This document shows, piece after piece, positions 41,609 through 50,921 of a stretch of DNA of 64,000 nt. The notes beneath the pieces were generated by a model, which had not been told where the DNA came from, did not search any database, and saw only the letters and a program-made list of their open reading frames with translations. Positions within the stretch are counted from its first letter, which is position 1. Each line of letters opens with the position of its first letter. A program made the position numbers and the translations under genes. Origin of the DNA: CAZOOM01 sp964460795 (GTDB lineage: Bacteria; Omnitrophota; Omnitrophia; Omnitrophales; Aquincolibacteriaceae); assembly GCA_964460795.1 (NCBI GenBank), contig CAYWRU010000008.1, positions 17,811 through 81,810 on the forward strand, given 5' to 3'.

Positions 41609-43074
41609 AGATTGAGTCCTCCGACTTGTGACACTAAAACCTCGACCGCAGGTTTAAAGATGGCGAGTAAAGGGGCCGGATATAGTCCCACCATTAAAAT
41701 GGCGATCACGAGCGGTACTAATGTTACGACTTCTAAGGCATTGATGTCCGGTAAGGATTTCCATTTTTCCGCAATCGGGCCCAGCAGGACCCGGCGTACC
41801 ATATAAAGAAGATAGGCCGCGGCCAAAAGAATTCCAATACAGGCCAGCATGGCGACGATCTTTTGAGCCTGGAAGGTGCCGAGCAGGACTAAAAACTCAC
41901 TGACAAAGCCGCTCAAAGTCGGAAGTCCGAGTGAGGCCATGGAAAAGAAAATCAAAAGCCCTGCATAGACCGGCATCTGAGCGCTTAAACCACCAAATCC
42001 GTTCATGTCACGGGAATGTGATCGGTCATACAAAACACCGACGAGCAAGAAAAGTCCGCCGGTAATAGTTCCATGCGTAAACATTTGAAGGAGCCCGCCG
42101 GAAAATCCTGTGGAATTCATGGACGCAAGTCCAAGCAGGACAAATCCCATGTGCGACACGCTGGAATAGGCCACCATTTTTTTGAAATCCGTTTGAGCAA
42201 GCGCGACAAATCCTCCGTAGATGATGCCGATCAAAGCCAAGACAGCCATAAAAGGATGAAACCATTGGGCCGCGTCAGGCAGGATCGGATAACTAAAGCG
42301 GTAAAATCCATACGTTCCCATTTTTAGAAGTACGCCGGCCAGGATCACGCTGATCGGAGTTGGGGCCTCCACGTGGGCATCCGGCAGCCAGGTGTGGAAT
42401 GGCCAGATCGGAACTTTGATGGCAAAGCCAAGAAAGAAGGCGAGAAATACAAGTTTTTGGAAGCGGGCGCTGTACTCAATTTGTGAGAGTGCAACCCAGT
42501 CAAAAGTGTGCGGCGCAGCACGAAAATAAAGCGCCAAGATTCCGAGCAGCATAAAGAGACTTCCGAACAAAGTGTAAAGGAAGAATTTGATCGCCGCATA
42601 TTCCTTGCGAGGTCCACCCCAGATCCCGATTAGGAAATACATGGGGACCAACACGATTTCCCAAAACACATAAAAAAGGAAAAGATCAACCGCCAGAAAA
42701 GTTCCCAGCATGCCGGTTTCTAAAAAAAGATAGAGAAAGAAATATTCTTTGACCCGGTTCTCGATTCCAAAGGATGCGAGACAGGCCAGAATCGAGATCA
42801 GGGCGGTCAAGATGATCATGGGAAGACTGATGCCGTCCACACCGAGCGAGTAACTTACATTCAACTGGGGAATCCAAGAGACGCTTTCCCTGAATTGCAT
42901 CTCGGTGAGACGCGGATCAAAGCGTAGAAAGAGCGCTAAGGTGAGAAGACCTACTGCAATCGTGGCCGCGAGCGCAATGCCGCGGATCCATGCCGGATTA
43001 TTTTTGGGGATCAGTAGAATAATGAAACTTCCCAAGAGCGGAGTGAAAATAATCCACGATAATAGATGCTGCAT
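41605..43074 (-). CDS. nuoM: NADH-quinone oxidoreductase subunit M
   Basis: Second antiporter-like subunit, 489 residues. Motifs: FYVFWEIVLVPMYFLIGIWG (conserved Glu in the proton path), GFAIKVPIWPFHTWLPDAHV, LAQTDFKKMVAYSSVSHMG. It is separated from nuoL by a REP-like palindrome at 43124-43195. Confidence 0.95.
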   Translation of the reverse strand: MQHLLSWIIFTPLLGSFIILLIPKNNPAWIRGIALAATIAVGLLTLALFLRFDPRLTEMQFRESVSWIPQLNVSYSLGVDGISLPMIILTALISILACLASFGIENRVKEYFFLYLFLETGMLGTFLAVDLFLFYVFWEIVLVPMYFLIGIWGGPRKEYAAIKFFLYTLFGSLFMLLGILALYFRAAPHTFDWVALSQIEYSARFQKLVFLAFFLGFAIKVPIWPFHTWLPDAHVEAPTPISVILAGVLLKMGTYGFYRFSYPILPDAAQWFHPFMAVLALIGIIYGGFVALAQTDFKKMVAYSSVSHMGFVLLGLASMNSTGFSGGLLQMFTHGTITGGLFLLVGVLYDRSHSRDMNGFGGLSAQMPVYAGLLIFFSMASLGLPTLSGFVSEFLVLLGTFQAQKIVAMLACIGILLAAAYLLYMVRRVLLGPIAEKWKSLPDINALEVVTLVPLVIAILMVGLYPAPLLAIFKPAVEVLVSQVGGLNL

Positions 43075-43123
43075 AAACTCTCCTCATAAAGGTTTTTTCA
43101 CTATCTCGCGCAGCTATTTTCTG

Positions 43124-43195
43124 TTGTCATTCCGGCCTCCGAGCCGGAATCCATAAATTTCAAACCTGGATGCCGGGTCAGGCCCGGCATGACAT
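43124..43195. repeat. REP-like double palindrome (nuoL-nuoM junction)
   Basis: Two hairpins: TTCCGGCCTCCGAGCCGGAA and GCCGGGTCAGGCCCGGC, bounded by TGTCAT and ATGACA. Same family as 45170-45230, 48025-48095, 51552-51670 and 61140-61204. Confidence 0.8.
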
Positions 43196-43229
43196 ACATT
43201 AAATAATTGTACGAAACAGGACATACCCT

Positions 43230-45140
43230 TTATTGAATGTGAAAGAAAAAAATAAACAAGATTCCACTGAGTAAAATCAAAAGATAATGCTGAATCAAGC
43301 CCGTTTGAATTCGGCGCACTACCGAACTCATCCACTGCATAAAATAACCCACGAAATTAACGAATCCATCCACGAGATATTGATCCATCCATTGTTTGAT
43401 GGCGCTCAAACGGAGGGTTTGAATGCCGGTTTGATTCACTGCGCCGTCCACCACGGTTTCATCAAATCGGAAAAGTTTTTTGCCAAGGGCGTGAAAGGGG
43501 CGCACGAAGCAGGTGGAATAAATTTCATCAAAATAAAATTTCTCGCCCGCTAATTTATGGAAGAATTGAAATTTGGACACCACAAGGCTCGGCAGTTTGG
43601 GATTCTTCAGATAAAAAAGTGCGGCAAGCAAGATTCCGCCGATTCCTGCACCGAGTGAACAGGCTACAACCACAGGATTCATGGCATGAGCTTCGGCGCT
43701 GTGTCCGCCTTCCAAAAAAGCTTGAAAGACATTGTGCATAAAGGGGGAGCCGGGAAGTCCAAGGAGAGCTGATCCTGCGGCCAGCACCCAAAGCGGACCG
43801 GTCATGAGCTTTGGTGATTCATGCGCGTGCACATGCGAATCGCGGGGAGTTCCAAAAAAGGCGAGAAAAACCAGGCGAAACATATAGAAGGCTGTCATGA
43901 AAGCTGTGAGCACTAATAGCGCAAAGAGAAAATGATTTCCAGAATGGAAAACGGCAGTAAGGATTTCGTCCTTGCTCCAGAATCCGGAAAGCGGAGGAAC
44001 TCCTGCAATGGCGAGTGCGCCGATCAGAAAAGTTGCGGCTGTGTGTTTCATGGATTTGAAAAGCCCGCCCATTTGACGAAGGTCCTGGGTATGCGTGCCG
44101 TGGATCACACTGCCTGCACCAAGGAAAAGAAGCGCCTTAAACCAGGCGTGCGTCATCAGATGAAAAATGCTGACATTGGGCTCTCCGGCTCCGAAAGCCA
44201 CGACCATAAATCCCAGCTGCGAAATGGTGGAATAAGCGAGAACCTTCTTAATATCCGTTGCTGTGAGAGCGATGCAAGCGGCCATGAAGGCGGTGATGCC
44301 GCCCACGGTAGCCACGACGGGCAGGACATTTGGAATCGTCATAAAAATTGCGGAGGATCGGGCCAGAAGATACACACCCGCTGCCACCATAGTCGCGGCA
44401 TGGATGAGTGCGCTCACCGGAGTCGGACCTTCCATGGCATCCGGCAGCCACACATGAAGAGGAAACTGAGCTGATTTTCCAATCGTTCCGCAGAAAAGAA
44501 AAAGCGCGGCCACGGGAAGCAGGGGATGACCTTGCGCGGCCAGTGCCGGGATTTTAGAAAACTCCAATGAGCCGAGAAGTTGGCATACAAAAAGAATTCC
44601 GATGAAAAATCCGATATCGCCGATCCGGGTGGTCAAGAAGGCTTTGAGTGAAGCGTCGGCAGCAGAATTTTTCTCCTGATAAAAGCCAATCAAGAGATAC
44701 GAGCAAAGCCCCATGACTTCCCAGGCCATGAAAAAGAGCACATAGTGATTCGCGATCACGACGGTCAGCATAGCGGCCATGAATAGCGAGACAATGGCAA
44801 AAAATCGGGAGAAGCGTTTTTCTTCAGCCATATAGCCGGCTGCGTAAATTTGAATCAATGTTCCGACGAGAGTTACCACAGAAAGCAGAATGGCAGCGAT
44901 TGGATTAATGAAGTAGCCGAAACGGAGGCTCGTGGTTCCTACCGAAAGCCAAGACACGGATTTTTCAAAAATGTGTCCATGAAACACCTGGTTAATGACC
45001 GGCAGCGCAATGAGAGCGGATCCCACGCTCGTTCCAATAGAGATCCAAGCTGCAGTTTTTTTCACCCTCTTTCCAAAGAGGATATTGACCACAAACGCTA
45101 TTAGTGGCAACGCCGGAATCCAAAAAATTAATTTTTCCAT
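43230..45140 (-). CDS. nuoL: NADH-quinone oxidoreductase subunit L
   Basis: Distal antiporter-like subunit with the long lateral helix. About 636 residues from ATG 45140 (MEKLIFWIPALPLIAF), preferred over TTG 45158 because AGGATA lies just upstream. Motifs: FFMAWEVMGLCSYLLIGFY, GKSAQFPLHVWLPDAMEGPT, LTATDIKKVLAYSTISQLG. The C-terminal tail with a final membrane helix (LILLSGILFIFFFHIQ) is complete. Confidence 0.95.
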   Translation of the reverse strand: MEKLIFWIPALPLIAFVVNILFGKRVKKTAAWISIGTSVGSALIALPVINQVFHGHIFEKSVSWLSVGTTSLRFGYFINPIAAILLSVVTLVGTLIQIYAAGYMAEEKRFSRFFAIVSLFMAAMLTVVIANHYVLFFMAWEVMGLCSYLLIGFYQEKNSAADASLKAFLTTRIGDIGFFIGILFVCQLLGSLEFSKIPALAAQGHPLLPVAALFLFCGTIGKSAQFPLHVWLPDAMEGPTPVSALIHAATMVAAGVYLLARSSAIFMTIPNVLPVVATVGGITAFMAACIALTATDIKKVLAYSTISQLGFMVVAFGAGEPNVSIFHLMTHAWFKALLFLGAGSVIHGTHTQDLRQMGGLFKSMKHTAATFLIGALAIAGVPPLSGFWSKDEILTAVFHSGNHFLFALLVLTAFMTAFYMFRLVFLAFFGTPRDSHVHAHESPKLMTGPLWVLAAGSALLGLPGSPFMHNVFQAFLEGGHSAEAHAMNPVVVACSLGAGIGGILLAALFYLKNPKLPSLVVSKFQFFHKLAGEKFYFDEIYSTCFVRPFHALGKKLFRFDETVVDGAVNQTGIQTLRLSAIKQWMDQYLVDGFVNFVGYFMQWMSSVVRRIQTGLIQHYLLILLSGILFIFFFHIQ

Positions 45141-45169
45141 AGTATCCTGTTCGATCAATTCGTCAGGGC

Positions 45170-45230
45170 TGTCATCCCGGGCCTGACCCGGGATCCATTG
45201 ACTGGATGCCGGATCAAGTCCGGCATGACA
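45170..45230. repeat. REP-like double palindrome (nuoK-nuoL junction)
   Basis: TCCCGGGCCTGACCCGGGA and GCCGGATCAAGTCCGGC hairpins, bounded by GTCAT and ATGACA. An AGTAGAGAG-family half element (TTTTCTACTCTCTACC) follows at 45248-45284. Confidence 0.8.
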
Positions 45231-45284
45231 AATTAAATTAAAACTTATTTTCTACTCTCTACCTTCTTCTCGCTACTATTTTTC

Positions 45285-45596
45285 TTACCATTTGAGTAAA
45301 TGAATTTCATCGCTCCAAATAGATTTCTTAACACGAAACAGCGCAAGCACAATGGAAAGACCCACGGCCGCGGCCGCCGCCGCCATGGCAATGATAAAAA
45401 TGGCAAACACTTGGCCGGTCACCGGATCCATGGACGTGGACCGGGAAAAAGCTACAAAATTAATATTGACCGCATTGATCATGAGCTCGATGGACATCAA
45501 AAGCCCGATCAGATTCCGCCGCACCAAAATTCCAAAAAGTCCGATGGAAAAAAGAAACGCGCCAAATCCCAGGAAGTGAGAGAGCGGAATAATCAT
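45285..45596 (-). CDS. nuoK: NADH-quinone oxidoreductase subunit K
   Basis: 103 residues, three membrane helices. Conserved block RRNLIGLLMSIELMINAVNI with the two key Glu/membrane positions, and VLALFRVKKSI near the end. ATGA overlap with nuoJ. Confidence 0.93.
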   Translation of the reverse strand: MIIPLSHFLGFGAFLFSIGLFGILVRRNLIGLLMSIELMINAVNINFVAFSRSTSMDPVTGQVFAIFIIAMAAAAAAVGLSIVLALFRVKKSIWSDEIHLLKW

Positions 45597-46111
45597 GACG
45601 GCTCCTTGTCGCGCTTCGCTACGATGAGAGCGCCGATCAGGACAGCAATCAAAATAATGGAGATGACTTCAAAGGGGAATAAATACGGACCCAGGAAGGC
45701 GGCTCCGAGCTGCGGTACCGAAGTTTGAGCGGCTTCAGTCTCCGGACGGATAGGCCACGTGGGACGCATCAAAAGTTTAAAGAGAATGAGGAAAACTAAA
45801 GACGCTGCGCCCAGTGCGGGCAGGATGAGTCCATTATGCTGCGGGGCCCAGTAGGTTCCGAGTCTTTCCGTCATCATGACGGCAAAGATCACGATTGTCA
45901 TCACACCGCCCACATAAAGAAGGATTTGGACCACCGCCAAAAATTCCGCGTGCATGGCCACAAACATTCCGGCCACTCCGATTAAGACCAGCATGAGGCA
46001 GAGCGCAGCATGAAAAATATTGGGCAGAGCCACCACTCCGATGGCTGCGATCACACTGAGAACCATCACGACATAAATCAGCCCCTGAATCCAGGGTAGC
46101 AGTACATCCAT
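45593..46111 (-). CDS. nuoJ: NADH-quinone oxidoreductase subunit J
   Basis: 172 residues, five predicted membrane helices. The third helix carries the family motif VQILLYVGGVMTIVIFAVMM (pi-bulge region). C-terminal hydrophobic strand VISIILIAVLIGALIVAKRD. Translationally coupled to nuoK. Confidence 0.92.
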   Translation of the reverse strand: MDVLLPWIQGLIYVVMVLSVIAAIGVVALPNIFHAALCLMLVLIGVAGMFVAMHAEFLAVVQILLYVGGVMTIVIFAVMMTERLGTYWAPQHNGLILPALGAASLVFLILFKLLMRPTWPIRPETEAAQTSVPQLGAAFLGPYLFPFEVISIILIAVLIGALIVAKRDKEPS

Positions 46112-46143
46112 AGTTAAAGTCCTAAAAATTTAAATTCAAGTTG

Positions 46144-46221
46144 TGAGTGGAGAGTCTTGAGTAGAGAGAAAAGTTATTCAATGAAGATTCTCTCTCAACT
46201 CACTACTCTCGACCCTCTACT
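46144..46221. repeat. AGTAGAGAG-family palindrome (nuoH-nuoJ junction)
   Basis: GTGGAGAGTCTTGAGTAGAG arm and CTCTCTCAACTCACTACTCT arm with an AT-rich loop; it runs up to the nuoH stop. Confidence 0.65.
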
Positions 46222-46222
46222 A

Positions 46223-47380
46223 CTAATCCGCCAGGATATACGCCCGTCGATCCGGACGAAGTCCTGCGTTCCATTTTGAAAATAACATCACGGATCCGGC
46301 TGTCAAAAATCCGCACACCCAAACGCGCAGAATGAAAGTCGGAAGATAATACCAAAGTCCAGCAATAAATAAATTAATGAGCGCAAGCGGCAGGAGAAAT
46401 CTCCAGGCAAAGGCCATTAGCTGATCCACGCGAAAACGCGGCAGAGTTCCGCGGAACCAAACCATGATAAAAATAAGCGCCAACGTTTTGATGAAAAACC
46501 AGATCCAGGAGGGAAGGAAAGGGCCCTGCCATCCTCCAAGGAAAAGCGTGGCGCCAAGGCCGCACACGGTAAATGTATTCAAAAATTCGGCCATATAAAA
46601 AAGCGCGAATTTCATACCCGAATATTCCGTATGAAATCCGGCCACAATTTCTGACTCTGCTTCCGGAAGATCAAAGGGCGAGCGGTTAACCTCTGCTGTA
46701 CCGCAAAGAAAAAAGATAATGAAAGCCAGCGCGCCCCAGGGAGTAAAGATAAACCACTTCAGTCCATGCCACGCGCCCTGAGCTTCCACAATTCCATGCG
46801 TGGATAAAGTGCCGGCCAAAAGAATGACAGGCACCACAGAAAGGACCATGGGAACTTCATAGGAGACCATTTGCGCAACCGAGCGCATGCCGCCAAGCAA
46901 AGAATATTTATTGCGCGAACTCCAGCTGGCCATAAAGATTGCGATCGTGGCTGTCGACGATATGGCGATGAAATAAAGCAGTCCGACGTTGAGATCCACG
47001 GCCGTCATATTTTTTCCAAAAGGAAGTACAGCAAAAACTAAAATCGCAGGGATGACTGCTAGAATCGGCGCAAGAAAGTGAAGCAGGTGATCGCCGCTCA
47101 CTGGAACAATGTCTTCTTTGGTCAGCATCTTGATGCCGTCTGCAATAGGCTGAAGCAGTCCGAAAATTCCCACGCGATTCGGACCGATCCGGTTTTGCAT
47201 GCGTCCCACCACTTTTCGTTCAAAGAGCGTGAGATACATCATAATCACCGGAGCAATGACTGCAATCGTGATGACCGGAAGCGCGAGGGAAACGATGATA
47301 AGCGCCCAATCGGGTAGCGCATGAGCGGCCAGGCTCAAAATCTTTTCCTGGAGTTGGAGAAAAAGGGTTTCTATTTTCAT
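46223..47380 (-). CDS. nuoH: NADH-quinone oxidoreductase subunit H
   Basis: Quinone-chamber membrane subunit, 385 residues. Seen: ERKVVGRMQNRIGPNRVGIF in the first loop, NRSPFDLPEAESEIVAGFHT (Glu/Asp-rich quinone loop), EYSGMKFALFYMAEF, and RGTLPRFRVDQLMAFAWRFL. In E. coli nuoG lies before nuoH; here nuoI precedes nuoH and overlaps its ATG. Confidence 0.95.
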   Translation of the reverse strand: MKIETLFLQLQEKILSLAAHALPDWALIIVSLALPVITIAVIAPVIMMYLTLFERKVVGRMQNRIGPNRVGIFGLLQPIADGIKMLTKEDIVPVSGDHLLHFLAPILAVIPAILVFAVLPFGKNMTAVDLNVGLLYFIAISSTATIAIFMASWSSRNKYSLLGGMRSVAQMVSYEVPMVLSVVPVILLAGTLSTHGIVEAQGAWHGLKWFIFTPWGALAFIIFFLCGTAEVNRSPFDLPEAESEIVAGFHTEYSGMKFALFYMAEFLNTFTVCGLGATLFLGGWQGPFLPSWIWFFIKTLALIFIMVWFRGTLPRFRVDQLMAFAWRFLLPLALINLFIAGLWYYLPTFILRVWVCGFLTAGSVMLFSKWNAGLRPDRRAYILAD

Positions 47381-48030
47381 GACGCCGGACTCGCAGGAGG
47401 ATTTGGCGGAGGCGTTGCTGTTTTAGCACGAAGCGCAGCGGCTTCGGCGGCGGCTTTTTCTTTCGCTTTTGCGGCCTGAACGCGTTCATCCGCAGATTTC
47501 GCGTCTCGCGGCCGGATGGTTTGAAAATGTTCATTGGGACGAAGCAATTGATCGCGTCCGAAAAGCAGCCCTTTTTGCCGTTCAGGCGCGGCGATCTCAA
47601 AGGTGTGATCCATAAAAATAGCATCAAAAGGACAGGCTTCTTCGCAAATTCCGCAATTCATGCACACCGTAAAATCAATATCAAATACCGCGGGACGCTT
47701 CAGCGGTTTACCGTCTTTGTCCGTATCGCGTTCAATATAAATGCACTTCGGCGGACATTCCTTGGCGCAGATATCGCAGGACACACAGCGGATATTTTCC
47801 GGTGTTTCATCGTAGACCAGAAACGGAAAATTCCGGAAGCGCTCGATCTTAGGCAGACGCTTTTCCGGATATTCCACGGTAAAAAGTCCGCCTTGATCTG
47901 CTTTTTTAAAATAAGAGGCAATGAGCATTTTGAAAGTAATCCACATGCCTTTCAAAATCCCTTTTCCGAAAAACATACCTGCTCCAACGGTTAAAGTAAC
48001 CAGTAACCAGAAATGCTTTTGATTTGTCAT
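47377..48030 (-). CDS. nuoI: NADH-quinone oxidoreductase subunit I
   Basis: Carries the two [4Fe-4S] clusters N6a/N6b that pass electrons to NuoB. 217 residues. Cluster motifs: CVSCDICAKECPPKC and CMNCGICEEACPFDA, complete. A 40-residue Ala/Lys/Pro tail (EKAAAEAAALRAK...) extends past the domain. The ATG and the next codon (ATGACA) are the last bases of a REP-like repeat, so the repeat supplies the start; an in-frame ATG 18 codons later is the alternative. Confidence 0.9.
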   Translation of the reverse strand: MTNQKHFWLLVTLTVGAGMFFGKGILKGMWITFKMLIASYFKKADQGGLFTVEYPEKRLPKIERFRNFPFLVYDETPENIRCVSCDICAKECPPKCIYIERDTDKDGKPLKRPAVFDIDFTVCMNCGICEEACPFDAIFMDHTFEIAAPERQKGLLFGRDQLLRPNEHFQTIRPRDAKSADERVQAAKAKEKAAAEAAALRAKTATPPPNPPASPAS

Positions 48031-48095
48031 GCCGGACCTGATCCGGCATCCATTTTGTTTTAAACTCTGGATCCCGGGTCAAGCCCGGGATGACA
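48025..48095. repeat. REP-like double palindrome (nuoD-nuoI junction)
   Basis: GCCGGACCTGATCCGGC and TCCCGGGTCAAGCCCGGGA hairpins; its left end (TGTCAT) overlaps the nuoI start codon on the minus strand. Confidence 0.8.
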
Positions 48096-48129
48096 GAAAC
48101 AACAACGCTTGGTTTCTGGTTACTTAAAA

Positions 48130-49287
48130 CTATCTATCTAATTCTCCCAGCACGATATCAATGGATCCTAAAATAATTACAGCATCCGCAATTTTATGGC
48201 CCACACAAAGATCTTCCAGCACCGTCAGATTAATGAAGGACGGCGCACGCACATGATAGCGCCAGGGCTGGGGAGTTCCGTCGCTTACCACATAAAATCC
48301 CAGTTCTCCCTTGGGCGATTCAATGCGGCCGTAAGCCTCGCCGACCGGCGGTTTAAAATTGCGAAAATTTTTCAGATACGGCCCCATCTTTTTATTCATG
48401 ATCTCACCGTCCGGAATCTGCTTCAGGGCCTGATCTAAAATCTTAAGCGACTCGCGCATCTCGAGTACCCGGACATAGTAACGGTCATAGACATCGCCTT
48501 TGGGTCCGAGCGGAATCTTAAAATTAAACCGGGGATAGATCGAGTAACCATCAGCCTTACGAATATCATAGTTCACACCCGAGGCGCGCAGCATGGGCCC
48601 GGAAATTCCGGCATTGATCGCAAGTTCAGGAGACAGGACTCCGACATTCTGACAGCGCATACAAAGGATTTCATTTTTAGAAAGCAGCTCTTCAAACTCA
48701 TCCAGAAATTTTGGAAAACGCGACACGAGGCCGCGGATTTCATCCAAACACCCATCTGGAAGATCGCGTTTCAGACCGCCGAAGCGGAAATAATTACACA
48801 TCATGCGGGAGCCGGAGATAGCTTCAAAAATATCCAGGATTCTTTCCCGTTCGCGAAAGGCGTACAGGACAGGAGTAAAAAAGGCGCCCAAATCATTCAG
48901 CATGAATCCAATCACTGAGACATGATTCACGAGGCGGGTGAGCTCTGAAAGAATCACGCGCAAATACTGAGCCCGTTCCGGCACTTCAATTGAGGCGAGC
49001 TTTTCTACGGCAATGGCATATGCAAAGTTGTTCGACATGGAATTAAAATAATCGAGCCGATCCGTGTAGGGCATGGAGGCCGTGTAAGACATATTTTCCG
49101 CAATCTGTTCATGATTGCGGTGCAGATAGCCCATGACAGGTTTCAGGGCTCGGACGGTTTCGCCGTCCAGGACCGCATGCATACGAAAAACGCCGTGAGT
49201 TGACGGATGCTGAGGGCCGATATTGACTTCCAGAGTCTGGGTATCGACCGAATCGCCCTGTTTGATATTAAAAGTATAATCGCTCAT
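48130..49287 (-). CDS. nuoD: NADH-quinone oxidoreductase subunit D
   Basis: 49-kDa-type subunit that forms the quinone site with NuoB. 385 residues. N-terminal NIGPQHPSTHGVFRMHAVLD, RNHEQIAENMSYTASMPYTD, and the C-terminal DIVLGELDR (final residues of the [NiFe]-hydrogenase-like fold) are all standard. Separate gene, not fused with nuoC. Confidence 0.95.
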   Translation of the reverse strand: MSDYTFNIKQGDSVDTQTLEVNIGPQHPSTHGVFRMHAVLDGETVRALKPVMGYLHRNHEQIAENMSYTASMPYTDRLDYFNSMSNNFAYAIAVEKLASIEVPERAQYLRVILSELTRLVNHVSVIGFMLNDLGAFFTPVLYAFRERERILDIFEAISGSRMMCNYFRFGGLKRDLPDGCLDEIRGLVSRFPKFLDEFEELLSKNEILCMRCQNVGVLSPELAINAGISGPMLRASGVNYDIRKADGYSIYPRFNFKIPLGPKGDVYDRYYVRVLEMRESLKILDQALKQIPDGEIMNKKMGPYLKNFRNFKPPVGEAYGRIESPKGELGFYVVSDGTPQPWRYHVRAPSFINLTVLEDLCVGHKIADAVIILGSIDIVLGELDR

Positions 49288-49298
49288 AAGTTTTTCTT

Positions 49299-49432
49299 AA
49301 ATTCGAAATCCGAAGCACGAAATTCGAAACAAGCACGAATACCCAATGACCCAATATCCAAACAGCCTGTTTCGGTTATTTGAATTTTAAAATTCGGATT
49401 TGTTTCGGATTTCGGAATTCGAATTTCGGATT
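49299..49432. repeat. AT-rich TTCGGATTT palindrome (nuoC-nuoD junction)
   Basis: Starts AAATTCGAAATCCGAAGC, ends TTCGGAATTCGAATTTCGGA, and runs right up to the nuoC stop codon. Same family as the copy inside the giant gene. Confidence 0.8.
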
Positions 49433-49941
49433 TATTCACTTTTCTCTTTCTTAATGTTGTGTCGTTCAAGCCACTTAAGATCTTCATCGTCCAGTTTCTC
49501 CGAATCTTCCTGCACATAATCTTTCCGGAGCGGATGGCCTTCAAAACCTTCCCAAAGAAAAATGCGGCGCGGGTCAGGATGTCCGTCGTAAACAATTCCC
49601 AGAAGATCATAGGCCTCGCGCTCCTGAAATTCGGCGGAACGAAAAAGTTTCGTGAGCGAAGGCACATGCGGATGATCGCGTTTCACGCGGACACGGAGCG
49701 TCAGAGGGCCGGTTCGTTTTTCCGTGGAATAAAAATGATAAACCGATTCCAAAAATTCCAAATAATCCGCACCGGTCACAGAGCTCAGGAAATCGCAGCG
49801 AAGATCCGGATCTTCCCGGATGGCAAGCGCCACGCGCGGCAGATCAAGCGGATTTTCTACGAGCAAACTCTCCCTAACAATTTTAAAAGCCGCGTCCGGC
49901 AGCGCAGCCTCGAGTTTGGATTTGATTTCTTCAATCTTCAT
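49432..49941 (-). CDS. nuoC: NADH-quinone oxidoreductase subunit C
   Basis: 30-kDa-type subunit of the peripheral arm, 169 residues. Seen: LSSVTGADYLEFLESVYHFY, LRVRVKRDHPHVPSLTKLF, FQEREAYDLLGIVYDGHPDP and RRIFLWEGFEGHPLRKDY, the hallmark C-terminal block. Normal length for an unfused NuoC. Confidence 0.94.
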   Translation of the reverse strand: MKIEEIKSKLEAALPDAAFKIVRESLLVENPLDLPRVALAIREDPDLRCDFLSSVTGADYLEFLESVYHFYSTEKRTGPLTLRVRVKRDHPHVPSLTKLFRSAEFQEREAYDLLGIVYDGHPDPRRIFLWEGFEGHPLRKDYVQEDSEKLDDEDLKWLERHNIKKEKSE

Positions 49942-49966
49942 GCCGCCGCCTTATCTATGAATGAGA

Positions 49967-50107
49967 AAATCCGAAATCCGAAGCGCGAAATTCGAAACAA
50001 GCACGAATATCTAATGTCACAATATCCAAACGGCTTGTTTCGGTCATTTGAATTTAAATATTCGAATTTGTTTCGGATTTCGAATTTAGTATTTCGAATT
50101 TTAAATT
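49967..50107. repeat. AT-rich TTCGGATTT palindrome (nuoB-nuoC junction)
   Basis: Nearly the same sequence as 49299-49432 (shared central AATATCCAAACGGCTTGTTTC type core), placed between the nuoC start and the nuoB stop. Confidence 0.8.
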
Positions 50108-50842
50108 TCATGAGGGCGTTGCTCCCGCGCTGGGCTTCACAGGTACCGGCGCATCCAAGTTGGGGGCTTTGGTCTTTTTTCCAATTGGAACCGGCGGACA
50201 GTAACGCTCTTTACGGCGGTCGATCATGCGCGGATTCCAGACGTCCGGATTATATTTTGGAATAAGTCCCTTGGGACCCAGTTCCGGTACGGGGAATTCG
50301 CGCTTCAGTCCTTTTTGATACCACTCAGTCTTCTCAATTTCCTGGCTGTCGATTTTCTTTTGCAGTTCCATGATTCCGTACAGCAGGGCCTCGGGGCGCG
50401 GAGGACATCCGGGCAGATGAATATCCACGGGAATGTAGCGGTCAATACCGCGAAGGACATTGTAACCGTCAATAAAAGGGCCGCCCGCGATGGCGCAGGC
50501 TCCCATGGAAATGACATACTTGGGCTCGGCCATTTGATTGTAAAGTCGAACGACTTGCGGTGCCATTTTCTTGGTCACGGTGCCGGCCACAATCATGAGG
50601 TCCGATTGACGGGGCGAGGCGCGGAAAATCTCAGCGCCGAAGCGGGCAATATCATAGCGGGCGCAGGCCGCGGCAATCATTTCGATGGCACAGCAGGCCA
50701 GTCCAAACTGCATGGGCCAGATGGAGGAGCGGCGTCCCCAGTTGTAGAGCTGATTCAGACTGGTGACAACAATGCCTTTTTTCGCCAGCTCGCTCTTCAA
50801 GCCTTCATCCACATCACCGGTATTCGTTTTCAGCGCCATCAT
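50108..50842 (-). CDS. nuoB: NADH-quinone oxidoreductase subunit B
   Basis: Carries the terminal [4Fe-4S] cluster N2. 244 residues. Cluster Cys: the tandem pair in FGLACCAIEMIA, Cys in MGACAIAGGPF, and Cys in PGCPPRPEAL. A C-terminal extension of about 50 residues, rich in Pro and Lys, follows the domain. ATG ATG start pair at 50842. Confidence 0.95.
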   Translation of the reverse strand: MMALKTNTGDVDEGLKSELAKKGIVVTSLNQLYNWGRRSSIWPMQFGLACCAIEMIAAACARYDIARFGAEIFRASPRQSDLMIVAGTVTKKMAPQVVRLYNQMAEPKYVISMGACAIAGGPFIDGYNVLRGIDRYIPVDIHLPGCPPRPEALLYGIMELQKKIDSQEIEKTEWYQKGLKREFPVPELGPKGLIPKYNPDVWNPRMIDRRKERYCPPVPIGKKTKAPNLDAPVPVKPSAGATPS

Positions 50843-50921
50843 TTAACTCAGTTTTATTTTCAGGGGTTTTTTTGAAGCATTCAATCACTCAGGACTCAAG
50901 ACTCTGTACTCAGTACCGATT

